Shown here in pieces: positions 10,918 through 22,690 of a DNA stretch of 64,000 bases (positions are counted from its first letter, which is position 1; each line of letters starts with the position of its first letter). Below the pieces are notes generated by a model. The model worked only from the letters and a program-made list of their open reading frames with translations, did no database searches and was not told the DNA's origin. The stretch is from Datura wrightii. Its lineage: Eukaryota; Streptophyta; Magnoliopsida; Solanales; Solanaceae. The stretch lies in NCBI GenBank assembly GCA_035772735.1, contig JASDFA010000003.1, forward strand, positions 104,891,001-104,955,000, read 5' to 3'. A program made the position numbers and the translations under genes.

Positions 10918-12975
10918 TATCACAACCTGGGCTTGGACTGAAGATCGTAATACGGGACCTACAACCACAAATGGCTCCAAGCTAACCCATGGCGTAACCA
11001 TAACTTACTTTAGAGCATCAACAAGGTGAAACCTTTTTAAAACATAGCATAAGGCATGCGTGGAAGTCTATGGTATCATAAATAACATGGAAAAGGAGAA
11101 TAAGTCAAAACCGCTAAAACATGTACATCAAGTCTAAAAGCCTCGACTCATACGGTCAGCTGATAGGAAAACACCCCCAACTATTTCTACTAAAGTATAA
11201 AGATTGAATGACATAAATGGAAGAATATGTATCGCCTCGGATAATGAGGACTCACCAAAAATACTGAAGCTGGAGCAGGATAGAATCTAGCGGCGCGACT
11301 GAGATTAATCACATAAGCCTATATCATGAGACGATATAGCATAAAAGTATTGCGATTAGTACTTTGAATGTACATATTATTTAGGATACATAAAACATGA
11401 GAGTACGGACAACATGCTAAAATCGTAATTGTGAGATAGTCATAAACATGAGTTAATCATCATAAACTAAACCATAATGACCTATGGTTCTGAAAGCAAA
11501 ATAATATGATTCATCATATTTGAGATTATAAGTAAAAGCTTATAGATATATCAATGTGCCAATTACACTATAAAACATGGTCACATAACTCCTAAACATG
11601 AATATCATAAAACATGAGGAACAAGAGGAGTTTCTCATAATCGACACCATCATTCCTGAGCACATGATGCCCAACTATCTTGCTCAAGTTGGTAGAGTAA
11701 TCTTAAGCCTTGCTAGTGTAAAGAATGATAAAGCCGTGATGTCACTTGTGAGCCCATTCAGGTACGGGAACAGCCTCTGACGAGGCCTCATTCAGAAATA
11801 TACTTACGATGGCACATAGTTCTGAGACTTGGTGTGCTGAACCCCATCCTACTTGGTGCTAAATACTACTCCTAAAACATGCATATTTCTAATGGTCATA
11901 ATCATTAAACATACTTTGTTTTAATTGGGAAATTTACAAAACATGAAAATCATAAATATACTTGGCTACGTAAACTAGCCATGAAATAATGTTGTTGATT
12001 CGGTCATGATATATAAGCTTGAGATTCATGAAATTCATGCATAATTGAGTAAATCATTATAATTGCAGAACCGAAGGTTCATAAAAGATTCTTGTAGAAA
12101 ACATGTAATCATATTCATAAAACATGGATTGAATCATAGGAGAATTGAGTTCATAAAAGATCATAAGAGATTTTGTCAAAATTGGGTCTAACCCTAGAAT
12201 TTCCATAAAACATGATTGGAGACCTGAAATTGGTTTGAAATTGGGAATGAAAGTGGAAGTGATCCCCTATTCATGACCCTTATCACCTGGGTTTGATGGA
12301 ATTCTTTCTTAGAATTGAGACCCAAGAAACTTGCAGAAGATGAAGATGAAGAGCCCTAGCTTCCCTGAAGAGCTTGATTCTAAACTACAGTGTTTTTAAG
12401 AGAATGAGGGCTTAGGCTAAGTATAATTCCTTAATCACCCCTTTAGGAAGCTTTGAATTATGTCAATTAGAAGCTAAACGCATAGGGTTTTACCAAAATA
12501 CCGATAGATAACTAGATTAAAAATCCTACTGGCAATACCCACGGCTATACAACATACCGTTGGTTCCCTTGTTGGTTCTTGCTTCTACTTTGAATCATCC
12601 TCTAAACCTGCTCCAATGACTAAAACCAACCGACGCTACAATCTAACAACAGGATATACAATTCACTCGTCGATTTTGGGTAAATTTTGACAAATTTTTG
12701 AAGTTCATAACCATGGGACAATCAACGAGTCATTTGATCACGGGCAAAGATAGCATGCCCGAGATACGCCTTATGACTTAAATTAGTCTTGTTTATCTAA
12801 GTTATTGTATACATTTTCATGTAATATTATATTAAGTGAAGATATGTGCTAACCAACATGATTAGCCTTTGATTTGTAGGTTTCGATGACTTTTGAGTAA
12901 CTAATCCATGAGTTGGTGAAGTAGAGGCTTGGAAACGGAATTAAACCGCGAACGTCGGCAAAGAGGAGGCACAAA

Positions 12976-13066
12976 ACAGCCCACCTCCGCGTCGGCAACG
13001 TGCCACGGCAAGCAGGCTGATCACAACAGCCCACCTGCACATTGGCAACGTGCCACGGCAGGCTAA
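12976..13066. repeat. Imperfect tandem duplication inside solo LTR E5
   Basis: Two copies of a roughly 48-bp unit beginning ACAGCCCACCT, both containing GGCAACGTGCCACGGCA. They lie just upstream of the TATA box and correspond in position to the GC-rich repeated modules of the E13 LTR. Confidence 0.8.
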
Positions 13067-13088
13067 ATTATGCACGTTTCTCATTTAT

Positions 13089-13096
13089 TATAAATA
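13089..13096 (+). promoter_or_regulatory. TATA box of solo LTR E5
   Basis: TATAAATA in an AT-rich context, shortly after the GC-rich duplicated block, in the same relative place as the E13 LTR TATA box. Confidence 0.65.
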
Positions 13097-14200
13097 GGTC
13101 CCTTAGCTCCTAATTCCAGGGGGTCACGATTTTATTCTGGAAAACTACCTAGGAGTGAAAGGAGAAGTGGGAGAACTCATCTAAGGTTTGTCAAATTCCC
13201 TTCTCATCTACCAAATTCATGTAAGCATGTTAGTTTAGTATTAGTTAATTGTAGTTTTACGAACATGAATGGCAAGAACCCTTCATCTAGGGTTGAAGCC
13301 ATGAATTATGATTGTAATTTTATGAAATTGTTTTGGAATTAAATTATTGATTGTTGTTTTCGTCTTGCATTCTGGATAGTTGGTTGTTTTTATGATTGAT
13401 CACCATGAAAGCATATTTTTTAGCTTGAGTAATAGCTTGAGAAAGCATTAGCTAGGTCAGGACATGAGAATGTGAGGAGCATAGTTGTATCTCGGGAGAG
13501 ATTTTTGTGTCAAGATAGAAATATACCTAACACCGTGCTTGGTTGAGACACGAGGGTTATGAAAGACCAACTTGGGATGTCACATCACCACTTGAAGAAG
13601 TAGTTGTGAGGCTAAGTTGAGTTAAATGGTTAGACGCACGAAAGTCCCTAATCGTTTCCCCGTAAACCACAACATAATTGATTGCCTGCGACTATAAATT
13701 AAACTCCTCGCTCACAATGATGCAGTGAGGCTAGATTGCCGTGTTTAGAGGCTCGAAAGACCATAAACATGCAATTCTAATTATGTGAAATAACAATTGA
13801 TAGTTCCATGCATAACCCATTGCAAATCGTAGTATCGTATGATTAATTGGTTTTAACTCTATGTTGCTCCTAGAGTAATTTCAAAATACTTCGTTGACCC
13901 AAACTTAGACTTAATTAATCTCAATCGAAAATGTCTATAACCAACACTTGAGGTATTTAAGATCACATTAGAAATGGATAGTTAGAGGAATGGGTCCAGT
14001 CCCTGTGGGTTCGACATTCCGGTTCTTAAAAAGAGCCACTATATTACTTGCACGACCCGTACACTTGCGGGCACGTCATCATTGGTTCAAAGGACGACTC
14101 ATCCTGTGGTTGTTGAATGGCTTGTTTCCATTTTTCCTCCTGGTTTCTATTACAAGTTAAGTCTCGGATCTAATTTTAGGGACTTTCAGGGTAATACATT

Positions 14201-14214
14201 ATCCCCCCCTTAGG
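14201..14214 (-). other. E4 polypurine tract
   Basis: The minus strand reads a CTAAGGGGGG-type purine run immediately upstream of the 3' LTR start TGTATTACCC. It is the expected plus-strand primer for reverse transcription. Confidence 0.8.
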
Positions 14215-14430
14215 AAAATTCGTCCTCGTATGAATGCTAACTAATTTGGAAGAATAGGGAAAGAGTTGTGATCCCTGAAGTGAGAGGCTATAAACTGAAA
14301 AATAATGGAGTGACTGAATTCGTACTTAGATGCATGACTAAACTAAATTCATGAATAATATATGTATGCAAAGACATGAAAAGAATTGTTAGACCTGTAC
14401 TTGACATGAAACTGAATAGAGTACTAAGGA
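14215..14430. other. E4 3' untranslated region
   Basis: Sequence between the chromodomain end and the polypurine tract. It contains the conserved ATTCGTCCTCGTATGAATG-like block also seen upstream of the LTR in E6 and E12. No coding sequence is seen. Confidence 0.6.
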
Positions 14431-15400
14431 GGAAACTAGTACCTCATGCTGGAATTGAGCTGGAAGGGAAAAGATGTGGGTATCTAGCCATCATGTCTTC
14501 TTCAATTTCCCACGTAGCTCCCTCAACTAGTTGATTTCTCCATAAATGCTTCACTAAAGCTACCTCTTTATTCCTCAACTTGCGAACCTGACGATCAAGG
14601 ATCTTAATCGAAACCTACTCATAGGTAAGGCTATCCTTCACACCAATGCTCTCAACTGGAACAATTAGAGATGGATCACCAATGCACTTTTTCAGCAAAG
14701 ACACATGGAAAACTGGATGCACCGAAGCTAACTCCGCTGGTAACTCCAACTCATAATCCACTTTGTCAACTCACCTCAAAATACTATAAGGACCAATATA
14801 TCAGGGACTAAGCTTCCCCCTCTTACCAAACCTCATAGCTCATTTCATCGGTATCACCTTCAAAAGAACCCAGTCATTGACCTCAAGCTCAAGCTCTCAT
14901 GTTCTAACATCCGTATATGATTTTTGACGACTTTAAGTTGTCTTCAGCCTCTCTCAGATAAGCTGAACTTTCTCCATAGCCTAATGAATTGAATCGGGTT
15001 TATCAATGTAACTTCACCTATCTCAAACCATTTAATAGGTGACCAAAAGCCTCAAGAGGAGCCATCTAAATGCTAAAGTGGTAACAGTTATTGTAGTCAA
15101 ACTCAATGAGAGGCAAGTGATCATCTCAACTACCCTTGAAATCAACCACGTAATCTCTCAACATGTCCTCAACAATATGAATGGTCCGCTCATCTTGACC
15201 ATCTGTCTGCGGGTGAAAAGCTATGTGAAGCTTCACCTGAGTACCAAGAACCTTCTAAAAAAATCTCTAAATTTTAGAGGCGAACTGAGTACCCCTATCT
15301 AAAACGAAAGAAAATGGAACTCCATGAAACTGAACCAACTCTCGATATAGAGTCCAACATAATCATCGGCTGAGTCTGTAGTCTTAACCGGTAGGATAGT
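14431..15400 (-). pseudogene. E4 integrase C-terminal part and chromodomain, degenerate
   Basis: The minus strand gives VKTTDSADDY and a HFLSF stretch of the core, then broken core sequence. The integrase C-terminal beta domain follows (near 14870-14770, MRFGKRGKLSPWYIGPYSIL). Finally comes the chromodomain-type block ILDRQVRKLRNKEVALVKHL, WRNQLVEGATWEIEEDM, ARYPH (about 14600-14470). This tail is the hallmark of Tekay/Del chromoviruses and in the family targets integration to modified histones. Stops and frameshifts occur throughout. Confidence 0.82.
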
Positions 15401-16240
15401 AGCCAGCTAAGTCTAAAAAACTCCTAATGTTAGTAGGGATGATAGGTCTAGGCCAGTTCTTCACCGCCTCAATCTTGTGAGAATCTACCTGCACATCCTC
15501 ACTAGACACCACATGGACAAAAAATGCAATCGATTGTAGCCAAAACTCACACTTGCTAAACATCGCAAATAACTTATAGTCCTTAAAAGTATGCAACACA
15601 ATCCTCAAATAAGCGGCAGGCTCCTCCTCACTCTGAGAACACACAAGGATGTTATCTATGAAAACCATGAAGAACATATCAAAATACTACTTGAACACCC
15701 TATTCATGAAATCCTTAAATGCTACAGGAGCATTCGTTAGTCTAAAAGACATAATTACAAACTCATAATGACCATACCGAGTCCTGAAGGCTATCTTCAG
15801 AATGTCACTATATCTGACCCTGAGTTGGTAATAGTCGGATCAAAGGTCTATCTTTGAGAAGCACTTGGCACCCTGAAGCTAGTCATATAAGTCATAGATC
15901 CTGGGGAGGAGATACTTATTCTGGATTGAGACTTTTTTCAACTAACAATAATTGATACACATCCCGAGAGAACTATCTTTCGTATGAACAATGAGGACTG
16001 GAGCACCCTAAGGGGACTTACTAGGCTTTATGAAACCCTTATCCAAGAGATGTTTCAACTGCTCCTTAAACTTTGTTAGCTCTTTTAGAGCAATTTTATA
16101 GGGAGGAAAAGATATTGACTATGTATCAGGGAGAAGGTCAATACAAAATTCAATCTCTCGCTCATGAGGGACTCCTAGTAGATCATCCAGAAATACCTAT
16201 GGATGCTAACGTACTATCGAGAATGACTGAAGAGTTGAGG
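15401..16240 (-). pseudogene. E4 reverse transcriptase, fused by deletion to integrase
   Basis: RT landmarks on the minus strand include the FIDNILVCSQSEEE palm block, CEFWLQSIAFFVHVVSSEDV and SFLDLAGYYP. The catalytic pair is Asp-Asn: the second Asp codon reads AAC at 15651-15653. Directly after AGYYP the sequence jumps to integrase core, so the rest of the connection, RNase H, the integrase zinc finger and the first catalytic Asp are deleted, roughly 1.7-1.8 kb by comparison with E12. Confidence 0.82.
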
Positions 16241-16720
16241 TTACAGACCTAGAATTCTTAATCCAAACTAGAGGATATACAAACCTCTTGGAGATCATCT
16301 TCCTAGCTTTAGGTAGGAGACAATGCAACTCACAGGCACAATTGAACTACCCTTCCATTCTAGGACTGGCTCACCCAGATATTGAAACTCGTTTGACCGG
16401 GTTCTACAATTTACTGAAGCATTGCAAGAATACAACCAATCCATAATGAAAATAACATTAAAAAAAATAGTCATATCTGACTCCAGTAAGTTGGCTGAGG
16501 TGACGTTTTCAAGAACTATGATAGGTTAATTTTTGTATACTCATTGAGCTATAACTGATTCATCAACAGGAGTAGAGACTGAGAAGGGTTCTGATAGAAT
16601 GGTGGGACTGACACTGAAGATGATAGCAACATAAGGAGTGACGAAGGATAATATGTCCCTTAGACCTTGAAATGCATAAATATCTAGATGGAATACTCAT
16701 AACATATCATGGACCATATC
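16241..16720 (-). pseudogene. E4 protease, degenerate
   Basis: Recognised by position and by fragments such as LSFVTPYVA near 16600-16660 and the SISKRFVYPLV-like segment upstream of RT. The active-site block normally reading DPGATLSF is scrambled (GLRDILSF), so no catalytic Asp remains at that place. Multiple stops. Confidence 0.65.
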
Positions 16721-16729
16721 TAGTGAGCT

Positions 16730-17960
16730 CTCCTTCTCCTAGAATGAGGAAAAGTCATAGAAGCGATTCTAGTGCTGATCACCACCGACACTAGATGATA
16801 CACTCTACTTGGATGGGTAAGCTGCTGGAGCTACTGATATAGTTGTTGGGGCACGACCTCTGTCGTTACCCTATTTGGATGAAAGGAAATCTCTATGTCT
16901 GTGTCAGGGCTTCCCACACCTGTAGCAAGTATTTGAGCCAATCAAGCACTCTCCTGGTGGTTCTTACCACACTTCCTGCAAGCTGGAAAAGTGTGCTTCA
17001 CTAACATGATCCTCTACTTTTAAAGACTAATGTTATACCTCTATGATCACTTCTTGGTCTAGATGGTGCACTAGATGATGATGGAGTTGGGGATGATTAC
17101 CTCTGGTAGGACTGTAGGCGATGTCCACTACCAGACCTCTATTGAGAATACCCAAAGCTCCCTATCCTAGCCCTCTTAGCCTCTCTCTCCCTCTCCTTCA
17201 TCTGCTCCTCCTCTATTTGGTGAGTATAAATCATCAATCAAGAGATATCCATGTCACTGATAAGCATAACCGTCCTGTACTCCATGACTAGCGAATCTTC
17301 AACCCTTGATACAAAATTGCTCATACTATCCCTCGTCTCGACAACCATCTCTGGTGCATACTTGTATAGCTTGGTGAACCTCAAGAAATACTCCTAAACA
17401 GTCATGTTGTTATGCTTCAAATTAATGAACTCTGCTACCTTTTCTTCCAGCAACTCCCGAGGAAAGAACCTGTCCAACAATGTCGCAATAAACTCATTCC
17501 ATCCAATAGGAGCAACACCTACTTCATGACCCTTCTTCCACTATTGGAACCATGTGTGACCTACCCCTTTCAGCTGATAGCAGGCTAAATCTGCACTATT
17601 CTCTTCGAATACTCCCATAATTTGGGTAATCTTCTGGATCTCCTCAATGAACTCCGATGGATCCTCGTCCAACTTAGAAACATGAAACTCTGGCGAATTT
17701 ATCATAGTGAAGTCTCACACTCTAACTGCCATAGCATTCTCATTAATGTTCACATGGGAAACTGCCTGCTGGTTGACTTGGGCTATCATAACTTGTGCTA
17801 ACATCTGAAAAGTAGCCCTAAATTTAGCATGAGTCACCTGCTCATTCAAAGGGTCCATTGGAGCTAGTGGGGCTAGTTGTTACCTATATCAATTGCCATT
17901 CCCATGGCCATTGTTGTTTCCATTCCTTATTGTGTTTACTAAGTGGGGAGGAATATTCTG
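16730..17960 (-). pseudogene. E4 gag, degenerate
   Basis: Capsid/nucleocapsid region with a knuckle at 16889-16927 reading CYRCGKP, stop (16904-16906), HRHRDF. The third spacer residue is a stop codon and the last Cys is Phe. Upstream, runs of broken Tekay capsid sequence can be followed to about 17950, where the usual start ATG is ATT. Plus-strand ORFs overlapping this region are shadows. Confidence 0.75.
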
Positions 17961-18151
17961 CAAAACACGCCTAACACGAGTTAGAGGAATAGAGAGAGTT
18001 GAACTTCATCGCACGACATGGATAATGAAAGAAGGAAAGTTTCCTAAAACATCTTGTACCCACTTCCACATAACTGTGGCACACTTCAAACCCATGAAAA
18101 AGACTTTACTCAACGCGACTTTTAGACATCCTAGGACATACCTAAACCTGT

Positions 18152-18165
18152 GGCTCTAATACCAA
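18152..18165 (-). other. E4 primer-binding site (tRNA-iMet type)
   Basis: The plus strand GGCTCTAATACCAA gives TTGGTATTAGAGCC on the element strand, one change from the iMet complement. Confidence 0.82.
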
Positions 18166-18168
18166 GTT

Positions 18169-19617
18169 TTTCATGATGCGAGCTTGGAACCTGAATAGTA
18201 ACATGAGACCTAGAACCACAAATGGCTCCAAGCTAACCTATGACAAAGGAATAACTTACTTTAGAACATAAAAAAGGTGGAACCTTCATAAAACATACCA
18301 TAAGCCATGAGCAGAAGTATATAATATCATAAACACAAGGAAAGAGATAACAAGTCAAAATTATTGAAACATCTACATGAAGTCTGAAAGCCTCTATTAA
18401 TACGATGAGCTGATGAGACAACACCCCCAACTAGATCTACTAAAGTCTAAAAACTAAAAGACATAAAAAGGAAGAGCATACATCAAAACTGAAATCCTCG
18501 GGTGATGAGGACTCACCCAAAACTGCTAAAGCTAGAGAAAGATAGATTCTAGCGGCATTACTGAGACTGATCACCTGAGCCTATATACTTAGAAAATATA
18601 GCATAAAAGTATGTAGTCAGTACTTTGAGTATACTGATTATGTAGGATAAGTAAAGCATGAGAGTAGGGACAAAACGCTAAAATCGTAATCGTTAGATAG
18701 TCATAAACATGAGTTAATAATGATAAACTAAAGCATAATAACCCAAGTTTTTGAAAGGAAAATCATACGGTTCATGATATTTGAAATCATAAATAAAAGC
18801 TCATAAACTAATCAATGGGTCAATTACACTATAATACATGGTAACATAAATCCTTAAAATGAAAGTCTTAAAACATGAGGAACAATGGGAGATTCTTAAA
18901 ACTGACACTATCATGAATGAGCACACGATGCCCAACTATCTCATAGCAAAGTCATCCTAAGCATTTCAAAGGAAAAGAACGATAAAGGCGTGAAATCACT
19001 CGTGAGCCTATTCGGGTAGCGAAACACTATCTGGCGAGGCCCTAATCATGAATATACCTATGGTGGCACGTAGTTCAAAGACCTGGTATGCGCTGATCTC
19101 ATCTTACTCGATGCTAAATAATACTCCCAAAATATGAATATTGCTCATAGTCATAATCATGAAACATACTTGGCTTTACTTGGGCTAGTTATAAGACATG
19201 ATCATATTACACAAACTTGACATATGTGAACTAGCCATGAAAACACTGTCGCTGATTCGGCCATGATACATAAGCTTGAGATTCATGAAATTCATACGTA
19301 ATTGAGTATGTCATCATAACTTGAGAAATATAGGTTCATAAGATATTCTTGTAGAAAACATGTAATCTAATCATTAAACATGGATTTAATTATAAAAGGA
19401 TTGAATTCGTATAAGATCATAAGAGATTTCATCAAAATTGGTCTAACCCTAGAATTTCCATAAAATATTATTGGAGACTTGAATTCGTGAAATTAAGTTG
19501 AGATTGGGCTTAAAGGTGGAAGAACTGCTCTATTCATGACCCCTCATACCTTGACTTGATGAAATTCTTTCTTTGAATTGAGACCCAAGATATTTGGAGA
19601 AGATGAAGATGATGAAT
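18169..19617 (-). repeat. E4 5' LTR, truncated
   Basis: It begins TTTCATGATG (degenerate TGTCACGACC) and aligns by eye with 10918 to about 12355. It ends in AGATGAAGATGATGAATT, after which plus-strand pol sequence of E6 begins. About 0.5 kb, including the U3 palindrome region and the LTR terminus, is missing. Confidence 0.82.
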
Positions 19618-19629
19618 TATAGAACCTGG

Positions 19630-20560
19630 TCAGTAGAGTTTTGATTCCCGAGTGAGCCCGTCCTAGAATGGATGGGTAGTTCAGTAGTGCATATAGGTTG
19701 CTTTGTCTCCTATCTTATGGCCAGGAAAATGATCTCCAAGTGTTATGTATACTATTAAGTTCAGGTTAAGGACTCTAAGTTTGAAAACCTGACTCTCTAG
19801 TTAGTTCTTGTTGTATGTGATTATCTAGAGGTGTTTCCAGATGAACTACTAAGAGACTCTCCCGAGTGGGAGATTGACTTTGGTATTGACCTTCTCCCTG
19901 ATATGCAACCCATATCCATTCTTCCTTACAAAATGGCTCCAACTGAGCTAAAAACATTGAAGGAGCAGTTGAAAGATCTCTTGGATAAGGGTTTCATAAG
20001 GCCTAGTAAATCCCCGTAGGATGCTCCAATCCACTTTGTGCAGAAGAAAGATGATTCTATCAAGATGTGTATTGACTATTGTCAGTTGAATAAAGTAATA
20101 ATCAAAAATAAGTATCCCCTCCCCTCCATAGGACTGACGACTTGTTCGACTAGCTTCAAGGTGTCAAGTGATTTTCGATGATAAACCTTAGATTTGGCTA
20201 TAACCAGCTTAGGGTTAGGGAGACTGACATTCCAAAGAACGCCCTCAGGACTTGGTATGGTCACTATGAATTTTTGGTTATGTCTTTTGAACCAACGAAT
20301 GGCCCTGTAGCTTTTATGGATTTGATGAACAATGTTTTCAAGCAGTACTTGGATATATTCCTCATTATCTTCATAGACTACATCCTTGTGTATTCTCAGA
20401 GCAAGGAGGAGCATGTCATTTATTTGAGAATTGTGTTGCAGACAATTAAGGACCGTCAACTATTTTCTAAGTTTGTGTGAGTTTTGGCTATAGTCAGTTG
20501 CGTTTCATGGCCATGTGTTATCTAGTGAGGGTGTGCAGGTAGACCCTTAGAAGATTCAGG
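19630..20560 (+). pseudogene. E6 protease tail and reverse transcriptase, degenerate
   Basis: Begins in the protease C-terminal region (WMGSSVVHIGCFVSYLMARK-type reading), then DSPEWEIDFGIDLLPDMQPI, LKDLLDKGFIRPSKSP, IKMCIDYCQLNKV, an FDYNQLRV-type block, and the palm FIDYILVYSQSKEEHVIYLR. The second catalytic Asp is Tyr (TAC at 20379-20381). There are stops after SKSP and in the connection region, and frame changes near 20110 and 20480. Confidence 0.85.
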
Positions 20561-21180
20561 TAGTAAATATATGGCCTAGACATGAAAACCTTACTAATAT
20601 CAGGAGCTTCTTGGGTTTAGCTGCCTACTACTACAGGTTCATAGATGGGTTTTCATCCATTGCTTCACATTTGATTAAGTTGACCCAGAAGAAGGTCAAA
20701 TTTTAGTGGTCCGATGCTTATGGGAAGAGTTTGTAGTAGCTTAAGGCTCAAATCATTTATGCTCCAGTATTGACCCTGTCAGAGGACACAGATGGCTATG
20801 CGGTGTATTGTGATGCTTCTAGGATTGTCCTTGGATGTGTGTTGATACAACATGGGAAAGTGATTGCTTATGCCTCGAGATAACTTAAGACCCACGAGAA
20901 GAATTATCCGACTCATGACCTTGAGTTAGTAGCGATGGTGTTTGCTTTGAAGATTTAGAGGCACTACTTGTATGGAGTGCATGTGGATATGTTCATGGAT
21001 CACAAAAGTCTTCAATATGTGTTTATTTATAAGGAAATGAATTTGCAGTAAAGGATATGGATTAGGTTTCTCAAAGACTTTGACATAAGTGTTGTTTACA
21101 ACCCAGGAAAGGCTAATGTAGTGGTTGATGCTCTTAGTAGTTTGTCTATGGGGAGTGTGTCCCATGGTTAGAATAGGAGG
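20561..21180 (+). pseudogene. E6 RT connection and RNase H, degenerate
   Basis: Reads NIRSFLGLAAYYYRFIDGFS, LIKLTQKKVKF, then TDGYAVYCDASRIVLGCVLI with the first catalytic Asp kept, HEKNYPTHDLELVAMVFALK, LYGVHVDMFMDHKSLQYVF and NPGKANVVVDALSSLS. At least four in-frame stops interrupt it, for example after the YASR and VFALKI motifs. It lies between RT and integrase in the normal order. Confidence 0.84.
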
Positions 21181-21279
21181 AAAGAATTGTTGAAGGTTTC
21201 TATCGACTTACACGCTTGGGGGTTCGCCTTACCGATTTAGCGGATGGTGGTGTTATCATGTAGAATGGTGTAGAGTCTT

Positions 21280-22690
21280 CTTCGGTGTCAGAAATTAAGG
21301 CAAGGAAAGATTAGTATCCTATTTTGGTGAAATTAAAGGAAGTGTTCCAGAATCAGAATGTGGAGGTTTACTCCCAAGGGGGAGATGATGTACTCTGATA
21401 TTAGGGCCGACTAGTGTTTCAAAGGTATGTAACTTGAGAGAGCGGATGTTAAGAGAGGGTCATAACTCTCGATATTTCATCTATCCAGGAGCCAGCAACA
21501 TGTACCATAACTTATGGGAAGTCTATTGGTGGAATGACATGAAAAAGGACATTGCAGAGTTTGTTGTGAAGTGTCCAAATTGCCAACAAGTGAGGGTGGA
21601 GCATTAGAGGTTGAGTGGTATTCTATAGGATATCAGTATTCCTACTTGGAAATATGATGAGATTAACATGGACTTTATTACAGGGTTTCCTCGTACCCAT
21701 TGAACGAATGATTCTATAGGGGTGATTGTAGATCGAATGATCAAGTCAGCACATTTTCTACCAGTCAAAACTATGGATCCAACAAAGGAATATGCTAGAT
21801 TGTACATGTGGGAGTTAGTTCAGTTGCATGGAGTTCCAGTTTCTATTATCTTAGATAGGGATACTCAGTTCACTTGTTAGTTTTTGAAGTTGTTTTAGAG
21901 GAATCTCGATACTCAATCAAGCCTAGCACAGCCTTTCAGCCACATACATATGGTTAGGCCAAGTACACCATTTAGACTCTTGAGGATGTGTTGAGAGTTT
22001 TCTTGATTGATTTCAAGGATAGTTGGGATGATCACTTGCCTCTCATTGAGTTTGCCTACAATAATAGTTACCATTCCAATATTCAAATGGCTCTGTTTGT
22101 GGGTCTTTATGGGTGGGGACATAGATCACCTATTAGATAGTTTAAGGTAGGTGAGGATACACTGATGGAACCAGATTCAGATCATGAAGCTATAGAGAAA
22201 GTTCAGCTTATCCAAGAGAGGTAGAAGACAACTCAAAATCGTTAGAAATCATATGCGGATGTTAGGTGGAGAGAGATTAAGGTTGAGGTCGATGATTGGG
22301 TATTTCTGAAGAAGTCTCCCATGAATGGAGTTTTGAGGTTTGGCAAGAAGAAAAAGCTTAGTCCCTGATATGTTGGTCTTTATAAGATTTTAAGGCATGT
22401 TGGCAATGTACATTATGATTTGGAGTTACCGAAGGAGTTGGCTTTGGTTTATCTAGTATTCCGTGTGTCTTTGTTGAAGAAAGGCCTTTATGATCCATCC
22501 TTAGCTGTACCATGAAGAGCATTGGGGTAAAATATAGTCTTACCTATGAGGAGGTTCCAGTAGCGATCCTTGATCGTCACGTTCGAAAGTTGAGGAATAA
22601 GGAGGTAGGTTCTGTGAAGGTTTTGTGGAGAAATTAGCTAGTTGAGGGAGCTACGTAGGAGCCGAAGCAGATATGATGGCTAGATACCCA
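21280..22690 (+). pseudogene. E6 integrase and chromodomain, degenerate
   Basis: Zinc-finger remnants (VYWWNDMKKDIAEF, CPNCQQVRVEH) are followed by the core INMDFITGFPRTH with its first Asp, then HFLPVKTMDP, and SIILDRDTQF in place of SIISDRGAQF. The C-terminal domain reads VLRFGKKKKLSP and PVFRVSLLKKGLYDPSLAVP. The chromodomain-like tail is VRKLRNKEVGSVKVLWRN, stop, LVEGAT. Stops and a frameshift near 21920 prevent translation. Confidence 0.83.

Larger units (their letters stand above)
12735..14078 (+). mobile_element. E5: solo LTR of an Athila-type element related to E13
   Basis: A 1.34-kb LTR beginning TGATCACGGGCA and ending GGGCACGTCA, with a perfect five-base duplication TCATT at 12730-12734 and 14079-14083. 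Removing it restores continuous E4 LTR sequence. Segments TATACATTTTCATGTAAT and CTAACCAACATGATTA match the start of the E13 LTR. A TATA box (TATAAATA, 13089-13096) and a TGTGGGTTCGACATTCC block near its 3' end fix the plus orientation. No internal region remains, so it is the product of LTR-LTR recombination. Confidence 0.9.
10918..14198 (-). repeat. E4 3' LTR, split by solo LTR E5
   Basis: Plus-strand start TATCACAACC and end GGGTAATACA. Without E5 and one duplication copy it is about 1.93 kb. It aligns by eye with 18169-19617 over its first 1.4 kb. U3 palindrome remnants flank the E5 insertion point (ACGAGTCATT|GGTTC). Confidence 0.85.
10918..19617 (-). mobile_element. E4: Tekay-type element in the E2 gag, carrying solo LTR E5 and an RT-integrase deletion
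   Basis: Left end TATCACAACC (degenerate TGTCACGACC) abuts the E2 gag. Order on the minus strand from right to left is truncated 5' LTR, primer site, gag, protease, RT, a deletion fusing the RT connection to the integrase core, integrase C-terminus with chromodomain, polypurine tract, and 3' LTR. The right LTR stops near 19617 inside a block that continues for another 0.5 kb in the left LTR, so the element has lost its right end and its second target duplication. Confidence 0.88.

Noticed and set aside
12849..13040. 63-codon minus-strand ORF in solo LTR E5
   Set aside because: Lies wholly inside an LTR with a clear TATA box and duplication; chance ORF across the tandem module.
15039..15302. 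87-codon plus-strand ORF in E4 integrase
   Set aside because: It is the complement of integrase-core coding sequence; the minus strand carries the recognisable motifs.
20082..20459. 125-codon minus-strand ORF
   Set aside because: Shadow of the E6 reverse transcriptase, which reads on the plus strand.
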